Positions 1-5,911 of a stretch of DNA of 14,216 bases are shown one piece after another. The notes below the pieces were generated by a model that saw only the letters and a program-made list of their open reading frames with translations, was not told the origin of the DNA and did not search any database. The stretch comes from an uncultured Chloroflexota bacterium. Its GTDB lineage: Bacteria > Chloroflexota > Anaerolineae > Caldilineales > Caldilineaceae. The stretch covers positions 1 through 14,216 of the forward strand of contig CAIRNL010000041.1 in the NCBI GenBank assembly GCA_903879975.1. The letters are read 5' to 3'. Both the position numbers and the translations under genes were made by a program. Positions within the stretch are counted from its first letter, which is position 1, and every line of letters starts with the position of its first letter.

Positions 1-221
1 AGCGTTGTCTCTGCACGCGCCTCGGCATGCGCCAGCATGTAGACACTGCAATTCTCGGTGCCGTCAGGGTTCAGCACGATGACTTCGAGATTGGGCTTTT
101 CCTCATCCTGCGTGGCAGTAACCCAAATCCGGGCCCAAATACGCTTCAGATCGGGATATGGGTAAAGGACGCACCGTTCGATCTTCGGCGTCTCATTCCC
201 CTGAAAAAGTGAAATTTCCAT
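1..221 (-). CDS. Small hypothetical protein, partial (3' end outside window)
   Basis: An open frame on the minus strand begins with ATG at 221-219 and runs without a stop to the window edge, giving the first 73 residues. The visible N-terminus contains ERCVLYPYPDLKRIWARIWV (16-35) and NPDGTENCSVYMLAHAEAR (51-69). It alternates hydrophobic strand-like stretches with charged turns, which suggests a small beta-rich soluble protein. There is no signal peptide or membrane segment. I do not recognise a named family and assign no function. The start lies 31 bases downstream of the selenocysteine tRNA on the same strand, with no promoter or terminator seen between them, so co-transcription from the tRNA promoter is likely. 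No strong Shine-Dalgarno precedes the ATG. The opposite-strand frame over this stretch has no recognisable protein features. The smooth codon use and plausible protein make this frame the better choice. Confidence 0.7.
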   Translation of the reverse strand, partial: MEISLFQGNETPKIERCVLYPYPDLKRIWARIWVTATQDEEKPNLEVIVLNPDGTENCSVYMLAHAEARAETT

Positions 222-252
222 GAGCTTCAGCCATTCTTTTTTGGATCGCACA

Positions 253-348
<96 letters not shown>

Positions 349-354
349 ACCAAC

Positions 355-383
355 ATTGTACCGGTGCATCAGGTCTGTACCAA
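355..383 (-). promoter_or_regulatory. Probable sigma70 promoter of selC
   Basis: On the minus strand TTGGTA (plus-strand 378-383, 4 of 6 to TTGACA) and TACAAT (355-360, 5 of 6 to TATAAT) are separated by exactly 17 bases. The predicted start about 7 bases past the -10 falls at or next to position 348, the first base of the mature tRNA. No other promoter-like pair was seen closer to the tRNA. Confidence 0.6.
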
Positions 384-419
384 ACTGCAGCCGTGCTTGC
401 CCACTGCATTGGTCTGGGT

Positions 420-448
420 TTGCACGTTCTCTGCCAATCGCCTACAAT
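420..448 (+). promoter_or_regulatory. Possible promoter of the sortase-glycosyltransferase operon
   Basis: TTGCAC (420-425) and TACAAT (443-448) are spaced by 17 bases on the plus strand. The -10 is 5 of 6 to consensus but the -35 is weak, matching only TTG. Transcription would start near 455, giving a leader of about 130 bases before the first gene at 586. The stretch 349-585 holds no convincing gene. It contains this site and the divergent selC promoter. Confidence 0.3.
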
Positions 449-585
449 CCCCTGCATGCTTTATCCCTCTGGATGGGGACCCGCCAGGCGAACTTTGGTA
501 TCGTCTGCCAACGACGGTGGCGCCTCGACATGCCGTTGCACCCGCGTTGCGGTTCAGCCAGCATTTGGAAAGGATTGTTCAATAG

Positions 586-1251
586 ATGAAAGCCACAGCC
601 TCTGTGCGTTTGCTGTACCCTGGCCTGCTTCTCACCCTGATCTTGCTGCTCGCTGCTTGCCAGCCGATTGCCTCCATGCCGGAAGCAGAGGACGCAGTGG
701 CTACGCCGACGGCGCTGCCCGAGGAGACACCTGAACCCACACCAGAGCCAGCGGTGACGGCGACTGCAAACGGCGCCGTCAATGTCCCGATCTCTCTGGC
801 AATTCCTGAACTTGGCCTGGAGATCCCCGTTGAGCCAATGGGCTGGGAGCCTACGACGCGAGATGGCCAGCGCACCACGCGCTGGGTTGTGCCGGACGAC
901 GCAGCCGGCTGGGCGCTCACAAGTGCTGGCGCTGGCGAAGCTGGCAACACAGTGATCGCCGGCCATCAGGCGCGCGGTGCTGCCCTCTTTGCCCCGATCT
1001 CGCTAGGCGAAGTTGCCGTTGACCAGACTGTCGAACTCACTGCCGAGAATGGGGACGTCTTTACCTACCGCATTGTCGAGGTTGCGGATCCGCTCCCGGT
1101 GATCGGCGCTACTGACGATGAAAATGCCCAATCCGCCGCATATATGGCCCCGACGAACAGCGGCCGGCTGACGCTGATTGCCGGCTGGCCAGCCGATACA
1201 ACCACGCACCGCATCTTTGTCGTTGCTGACTTGGTTGGTGCTGCCGAGTAG
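586..1251 (+). CDS. Sortase-fold lipoprotein lacking the catalytic Cys
   Basis: The 221-residue product starts with a lipoprotein signal peptide (hydrophobic 9-24, lipobox LAAC with Cys25). An Ala/Pro/Glu/Thr linker follows (about 35-60) and then a sortase domain (about 66-217). Sortase hallmarks are visible: TVIAGHQ with the catalytic His at 127, and a C-terminal strand ending THRIFVVADL with the conserved Arg at 209. The strand that normally reads TLxTC reads TLIAG, so the nucleophilic Cys is Gly200 (codon GGC at 1183-1185, one base from TGC) and the preceding Thr is Ala. Active sortases join surface proteins by transpeptidation through that Cys, so this protein is probably not catalytic and may bind or scaffold envelope components. 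Lipid anchoring instead of a membrane helix is also unusual for a sortase. An AAAGGA motif (569-574) lies 11 bases before the ATG. The next gene begins 8 bases after the stop. Confidence 0.85.
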   Translation: MKATASVRLLYPGLLLTLILLLAACQPIASMPEAEDAVATPTALPEETPEPTPEPAVTATANGAVNVPISLAIPELGLEIPVEPMGWEPTTRDGQRTTRWVVPDDAAGWALTSAGAGEAGNTVIAGHQARGAALFAPISLGEVAVDQTVELTAENGDVFTYRIVEVADPLPVIGATDDENAQSAAYMAPTNSGRLTLIAGWPADTTTHRIFVVADLVGAAE

Positions 1252-1259
1252 CATTCACC

Positions 1260-2942
1260 TTGAGCACTTTGCCTGCCATGAGTTGGCGTCCCGCAGCTGC
1301 TGACCAGTTGTTCTGCTCCGTCGTTGTGCCGGTGTATAACGGCGCAGCCGTGATTGAGCGCTGTTTGGATGCCCTCGCCTGCCAGAGCGTGCCCAGCCAG
1401 CACTACGAGATTATTGTCGTCGATGACGGTTCACAGGATGATACGCCGACCGTGGTGGCGGCATGGGCCGAGCGGCACTCTGCCGCCCAGCTGCGCCTGT
1501 TGCGTCAGCCCAATGCTGGCCCAGCATCTGCACGCAATCACGGCGCCAGAGAGGCGCACTCGCCACTTGTTCTGTTCACAGACAGTGACTGCGCTCCATC
1601 GCCTACGTGGGTCGAGGCGATGGCAGCACCCTTTGTCGACGCAAGCGTGGTGGGCGCTAAAGGCACATACGTCACTGAACAGCGCGGTCTGATCCCGCGC
1701 TTCGTGCAGGCAGAATACGAAGATCGCTATGACCGCATGCGCGGCCAGTCCCAGATCGACTTTATCGACACCTATTCGGCTGCCTACCGTCGGGATGTCT
1801 TCCTTGAAAATGCTGGTTTCGACCCGATTTTCACGACGGCAAGCGTGGAGGATCAGGAGTTCAGTTTTCGTTTGGCCCAGAAGGGCTACCGTCTTGTCTT
1901 TGCGCCAGACGCAAGGGTCTCTCACCTGCACGACAGCGACCTGAATGAGTATTTCCGCCGGAAATATTATATTGGCTTCTGGAAAGCCCTGATGATTCGC
2001 TGGCACCCGGAGCGCATGGTGCAGGATAGCCATACGCCGCAGGTGCTTAAGGTGCAGATTGTCTTGCTGGCCGCGATGCTGGGGTTGGCGTCGACCGCCC
2101 TGCTGGGCGTCTTCTGGCCGCCGCTTTCCTGGCTGTGGCTCGGTGCGGGCATGAGCGCCCTCGTCTTTGCTGCAACGATGGCGCCCTTTGTGGCAAAGAT
2201 GGCCCATCGTTCGATGGGCTTGGCGGTCATCGCTCCTTTGCTGCTGATGGTCCGTGCGTTGGCGCTGGGGAGCGGCTATTTTGTCGGCACTATCCATTTT
2301 GCCGGCACTGTGCCCGGCGCGCGTCAGCCAGTGATCCCTGGTTGGAAGCGCCTGATCAAACGTGGAGTCGATATCGCCGGCGCACTGTTGGGGCTGACAA
2401 TCTCGATCCCGCTGGTTGCCGTCGCGGCTCTGGCGATCAAATTGGACTCGCCTGGCCCTGTCTTTTTCTGCCAGGTCCGTGTCGGTGAAAACGGACGTAA
2501 GTTTCGCATTGCCAAACTGCGCACTATGGTCGTTGATGCGGAGGCGCAACTGTCGGCGCTCGTCGACCTGGAAAGGCTGGCAGAACCTGCCTTCAAACTC
2601 CCGCAGGACCCGCGCATCACGCGCGTTGGGCGCATCCTGCGACGCACTTCGTTGGACGAGGCGCCGCAGTTTTACAACGTGCTGCGTGGCGAGATGAGCT
2701 TGGTGGGGCCGCGGCCAGAAGAGGAACGCATTGTGCAGTTGTACCAGGACCACCATCGCCGCCGCCTGGCGGTTAAACCTGGCTTGACAGGACCCATGCA
2801 GGTGAGTGGCCGTGGCGACCTTGGCTTTGGGGAACGTCTACAATTGGAGCTCGACTATATCGAGCATTATAGTCTGCGGCGTGATTTTTCGATTCTTGCG
2901 CGCACCCTGCCGGCGATTATCCACGGTAACGGTGCGCGCTAG
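1260..2942 (+). CDS. GT2 glycosyltransferase fused to polyprenyl-phosphate sugar-1-phosphate transferase
   Basis: This two-domain membrane enzyme has 560 residues. Residues 18-250 form a GT2 (GT-A) domain with VVVPVYNG (21-28), DDGS (55-58), a DSD metal site (108-110) and EDQEF (197-201). Hydrophobic segments follow at about 266-286, 290-311 and 319-345. Residues 364-560 are a bacterial sugar transferase of the WbaP/PglC type. They include a membrane re-entrant helix (about 370-393), the KLRTM motif (419-423), TSLDEAPQ with the catalytic Asp-Glu pair (466-467), GPRPE (483-487) and KPGLTG (506-511). That family moves a sugar phosphate from a UDP-sugar to undecaprenyl phosphate to begin glycan synthesis. 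The GT2 half probably adds a later sugar. The usual families are separate proteins, so the fusion is notable. The start is uncertain: TTG at 1260 or ATG at 1278, neither with a clear SD. It lies between the sortase-like gene and the SH3b gene in one probable operon. Confidence 0.9.
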   Translation: MSTLPAMSWRPAAADQLFCSVVVPVYNGAAVIERCLDALACQSVPSQHYEIIVVDDGSQDDTPTVVAAWAERHSAAQLRLLRQPNAGPASARNHGAREAHSPLVLFTDSDCAPSPTWVEAMAAPFVDASVVGAKGTYVTEQRGLIPRFVQAEYEDRYDRMRGQSQIDFIDTYSAAYRRDVFLENAGFDPIFTTASVEDQEFSFRLAQKGYRLVFAPDARVSHLHDSDLNEYFRRKYYIGFWKALMIRWHPERMVQDSHTPQVLKVQIVLLAAMLGLASTALLGVFWPPLSWLWLGAGMSALVFAATMAPFVAKMAHRSMGLAVIAPLLLMVRALALGSGYFVGTIHFAGTVPGARQPVIPGWKRLIKRGVDIAGALLGLTISIPLVAVAALAIKLDSPGPVFFCQVRVGENGRKFRIAKLRTMVVDAEAQLSALVDLERLAEPAFKLPQDPRITRVGRILRRTSLDEAPQFYNVLRGEMSLVGPRPEEERIVQLYQDHHRRRLAVKPGLTGPMQVSGRGDLGFGERLQLELDYIEHYSLRRDFSILARTLPAIIHGNGAR

Positions 2943-2950
2943 AGAAAGGA
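2943..2950 (+). promoter_or_regulatory. Ribosome binding site of the SH3b protein gene
   Basis: AGAAAGGA sits 7 bases before the ATG at 2958, immediately after the preceding stop codon. It fixes the start of the next gene and supports translation from a shared operon mRNA. Confidence 0.65.
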
Positions 2951-2957
2951 TGGAACG

Positions 2958-4301
2958 ATGGAGTGGGGTAAAGTGATCCTGGGTAAAGTGTCGACCCGTC
3001 AATCGCTATGGCTGCTGGTGGTTACGGCGCCGTTGTTCTTCTGGCTGTTCACGTCCGGCACTGCGGGTGCAGCAGATGCGCTGCACGGCAAAATACAGTA
3101 CCTCCCGCCTGCTCAGACGATCCCTGACCCGACGCCGGAACCCACATTTGCACCGCAGCCCACGCCGCGTCCAGACCGGGATGACGACGACGATCAAGCG
3201 CAGCCGACGCCGACATCGGCGCAACAGCCGCCTGCACCGGCGCAACAGCCGCCTGCACCGTCAGCCTCGGCAGCCCAGGGACAGTTGACCGCCACTGTGG
3301 CAGTCCCCATCTTGAACGTGCGCGGAGGCCCTGGCACCAACTTTCCCGTGATTGGCCGCGTTGCTGCAGATGCAGTGGTGACTATTCTGGGCCGCAACGC
3401 AGCCGGCACCTGGCTCAATGTTTGCTGCCTGCCAAACTCCACGACAACTGGCTGGATCAGCGCCCAGTTCGTCACGCCGAACGGTGTGGCAGGGCAGGCT
3501 GCCCTCTCCCCTGTGCTTGATACTACCTCACCGAGCGTTACGACAACGGTGACATCCCCGCCGCTCCCAGCCGAATCCGGCGTCCGCACAGGTGTGGTGT
3601 CTGCCGTGGCGCTCAATATGCGCGCCGCACCAGCCACCACTGCTGCCATTCTTGGCAAGGTGCGCAGCGGGAATGTCGTTACGGTGCTGGCACGCAACGA
3701 TGCAGGTACCTGGTGGCTGATCTGCTGCGTGCCGAATGGTGAGGGAAATGCCTGGGTGTCAGCCGAATTTGTGACCCCGAACTTCGTCGATGCTGCGAAC
3801 CTGCCGATCTCCACCGATCGCACTGCACCAGTTGTGTCGGCCGCTGCACCGATTGCTGCTGCATCTGGCCTGACGCCGACGCAGGTACCCCTGGAAGAGG
3901 CTACGTTGCAGGTTGCCGTCCAACAAGACCGCCCAGCGGCGCGCCAGGGCGAGCAAATCGTGCTCGCTTTTACCGTGACCAACACGGGCACAGCGCAGGC
4001 GAACAGGGTCGAACTCAGTTTTGAATTGCCCGCCGGCTTGTCGTTTGTCAGCGCATCGGCGAATGACGGCAATGTGTTTCAAGAAGACGCTAGCAGTGGC
4101 GCCGTGATTGCCCTCGTGACCTGGGCAAATGTGCCCGCCGGCGCAAGCGTAGACGCCGAGGTAACGGCTTTGATCGCTGAAGACATCGCCGATGGCACTG
4201 TCATCGACGGTGCAGCCGCAGCCGTTGCAGAGAATGCCGAACTTGCTGCAGCGCCGGTGAGTGTCGGGCTGCCCCCCCTCCTGCCACCTGACTTCCAGTG
4301 A
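2958..4301 (+). CDS. Secreted protein with two SH3b domains and a DUF11-like domain
   Basis: The 447-residue product begins with a signal peptide or signal anchor (hydrophobic 16-38, possible cleavage after AGA near 38). A Pro-rich, Asp-rich linker (about 50-105) follows and includes two AQQPPAP repeats. Two bacterial SH3 domains come next (about 110-175 and 211-276), each with the N(V/M)R..P start, a G.V/VT.L.R core, and W(I/V)SAxFVTPN at the end. Both contain a vicinal Cys pair at the same place (156-157 and 256-257). Residues 316-437 resemble a DUF11/CARDB-like Ig fold (FTVTNTGTAQANRVELSFELP and similar). SH3b domains commonly bind cell-wall or other surface polymers, and the C-terminal domain is typical of bacterial surface proteins. 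There is no LPxTG motif or C-terminal membrane helix, so sorting by a sortase is not indicated. It is the last gene before the hairpin at 4317-4353. Confidence 0.85.
   Translation: MEWGKVILGKVSTRQSLWLLVVTAPLFFWLFTSGTAGAADALHGKIQYLPPAQTIPDPTPEPTFAPQPTPRPDRDDDDDQAQPTPTSAQQPPAPAQQPPAPSASAAQGQLTATVAVPILNVRGGPGTNFPVIGRVAADAVVTILGRNAAGTWLNVCCLPNSTTTGWISAQFVTPNGVAGQAALSPVLDTTSPSVTTTVTSPPLPAESGVRTGVVSAVALNMRAAPATTAAILGKVRSGNVVTVLARNDAGTWWLICCVPNGEGNAWVSAEFVTPNFVDAANLPISTDRTAPVVSAAAPIAAASGLTPTQVPLEEATLQVAVQQDRPAARQGEQIVLAFTVTNTGTAQANRVELSFELPAGLSFVSASANDGNVFQEDASSGAVIALVTWANVPAGASVDAEVTALIAEDIADGTVIDGAAAAVAENAELAAAPVSVGLPPLLPPDFQ
3219..3260 (+). repeat. Perfect 21-bp tandem repeat, two copies
   Basis: Units 3219-3239 and 3240-3260 are identical and encode AQQPPAP twice in the linker before the first SH3b domain. 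The exact identity at codon level points to recent duplication by slippage, so the linker length may vary between strains. Confidence 0.9.
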
Positions 4302-4316
4302 TCTTGCCGGATAGGC

Positions 4317-4353
4317 CTGGCCGGGGCGCAGACGAACGCTGCACCCCGGCCAG
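4317..4353 (+). terminator. Long GC-rich hairpin between the two gene pairs, probable terminator
   Basis: CTGGCCGGGG (4317-4326) pairs perfectly with CCCCGGCCAG (4344-4353). Inside it, after one C-A mismatch, GCAG (4328-4331) pairs with CTGC (4339-4342) around a 7-nt loop. The hairpin begins 15 bases after the SH3b stop. The sequence after it (TTGGTTGTCTGTC) is T-rich but lacks a run of T, so it could be a weak intrinsic terminator or an attenuating or mRNA-stabilising stem. The next gene starts only 20 bases later. Confidence 0.6.
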
Positions 4354-4373
4354 TTGGTTGTCTGTCCTCTGCC

Positions 4374-5909
4374 ATGAACACGATTCTGCCTGAACCGATT
4401 GCTGTTCGCCGCTCGATCCGGCTCGCGGCCGTTAGCGCCGCTCTTGCTGCCTTCGCTTTCTATGCGGCAAGCCTGGCGCCAGGCTTGACATGGGCGCACC
4501 AGGGTGCTGATGGCGGTGAGCTGTTGGCTGCTGCCGTCACGAATGGGGTGCCGCACCCGCCCGGCTATCCCCTCTATATCATGCTTCTGCAAGTCTGGCT
4601 GAGCATGACAGGGAGTGTTGCCCCCGGCAGCGACTTAGCTTTACGCGCCAACTGGTTGAGCGCATTGTGTGGTGCAGGCAGTGTCGCGGTGACGGTATTG
4701 GTGGCCGGCCATCTGCTGCGGCGGGAACCGTGGGCATGGGGGTGGGCTCTGCTGGCAGGCATCGCCTGGGCCACGGCGCCGCTGCTGTGGAGTCAGGCGA
4801 TCATTACGGAGGTGTATAGCCTGCACGCGCTGCTGGTTGCGTTGTTGGCATGGGCAGTGCTGGTCAAGCCGCGACAGGTATGGATTGTTGCTGTGCCGGT
4901 CGCCCTGGGCATAGCCCATCATCTCACTATCGTGCTGCTGTTGCCGGCAGCGTTCTACGCCTTGGCGGTGGCACGTACCGGAGTGCGACGGTGGCTGCAG
5001 CCAGTGCCCGCGTTGGGATTGGGCGTGCTGCTGGGCGCCTTGCTATACATCCGGATTCCCCTGGTGGCCGCAGCAGGCCCGCCACCCGTCAATTGGGGAT
5101 ATCCTGACAACGTTGCAGGTTTCTGGTGGCTCGTCAGCGGTGCGGCGTATCGTGGCTACCTGCTGTCCGGTTCATTGGGAGCTGCGCTAGGACGTGTCGC
5201 AGCCTGGGCATACACCGTGACGAATCAGTTTACAGCGCTAGGGCTTGCGTTTGGTTTGGCCGGACTGGCTGTGTGGGACCGTGCTACCCCCTCCCTGCGC
5301 ACTTTCAGTGTGATTTGGATTACGCCGGTCAGCATTTATGCCATCCTTTATTACACCCGCGACAGTGACATTTATCTGCTGCCTGTGGCGTGGATAGTGA
5401 GCGTCTGGATGGCAGTCGCTGTCGCCTCCATCGCAGGGTGGTTGCGACAGCAAACGGCTACGTTGCCGTTGGCTCCTCTAGCGGCAGCTATGATGGGCAT
5501 CAGTTTGCTGTTCCTGGCTGTGCTACGCTGGCCAACTATTGCGTTGCGTGGCGACCACGACGCACGTCAGTATGTCGCTGCGTTGGAGAAGGTTCTCGAA
5601 CCCGACACTATCCTGATCACGCTGGCGGATCAAGAGACCTTCGCAGTATGGTATGGTACCTGGGCCAGCGGTTCGTTGCGTGCAGCGGCTCCGGGGCTGA
5701 TTCCGATTAACCAGTCGCTCTACCAATTTGACTGGTACCAGCGTTTACAGCATGATCTCTATCCCGATGTGCCTGCTATCGATCAATCGGCGCAAGCAGT
5801 GGTCGAAGCAAGCCTTGGCAGCAGGCCGATCTATTTTGCCGAAAAACCGGTGTGGCTAGACCCCGCTTCTCTGGAGCAAGTCGGGCCACTTTGGCGAGTG
5901 AAACCATAA
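4374..5909 (+). CDS. DUF2723 multi-pass membrane protein, probable glycosyltransferase
   Basis: The 511-residue product carries the DUF2723 N-terminal signature. After a first membrane helix (about 17-36) comes GADGGEL (44-50), with acidic residues Asp46 and Glu49 in the first outer loop, then HPPGYPLY (61-68). TEVYSLH (145-151) and a double His (182-183) follow between further membrane helices. About ten hydrophobic segments run to near residue 386, and a soluble tail (about 390-511) faces one side. The overall plan is that of GT-C glycosyltransferases. The family includes human TMEM260, reported as a protein O-mannosyltransferase. In bacteria these proteins often sit in surface glycan loci, and the donor and acceptor here are unknown. 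No Shine-Dalgarno is visible before the ATG, which begins 20 bases after a hairpin. The stop is 2 bases before the DUF4012 start, so the two genes are almost certainly co-transcribed. Confidence 0.88.
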   Translation: MNTILPEPIAVRRSIRLAAVSAALAAFAFYAASLAPGLTWAHQGADGGELLAAAVTNGVPHPPGYPLYIMLLQVWLSMTGSVAPGSDLALRANWLSALCGAGSVAVTVLVAGHLLRREPWAWGWALLAGIAWATAPLLWSQAIITEVYSLHALLVALLAWAVLVKPRQVWIVAVPVALGIAHHLTIVLLLPAAFYALAVARTGVRRWLQPVPALGLGVLLGALLYIRIPLVAAAGPPPVNWGYPDNVAGFWWLVSGAAYRGYLLSGSLGAALGRVAAWAYTVTNQFTALGLAFGLAGLAVWDRATPSLRTFSVIWITPVSIYAILYYTRDSDIYLLPVAWIVSVWMAVAVASIAGWLRQQTATLPLAPLAAAMMGISLLFLAVLRWPTIALRGDHDARQYVAALEKVLEPDTILITLADQETFAVWYGTWASGSLRAAAPGLIPINQSLYQFDWYQRLQHDLYPDVPAIDQSAQAVVEASLGSRPIYFAEKPVWLDPASLEQVGPLWRVKP

Positions 5910-5911
5910 CT

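Noticed and set aside
1431..2756. Long minus-strand open frame opposite the glycosyltransferase gene
   Set aside because: It is a His/Gln/Arg-rich shadow of a well-supported gene, a common effect of GC-rich codon use.
5852..5911. Upstream in-frame extension of the DUF4012 protein
   Set aside because: It overlaps the DUF2723 coding end by 58 bases, and the ATG at 5912 gives the standard short spacing and a normal signal anchor.
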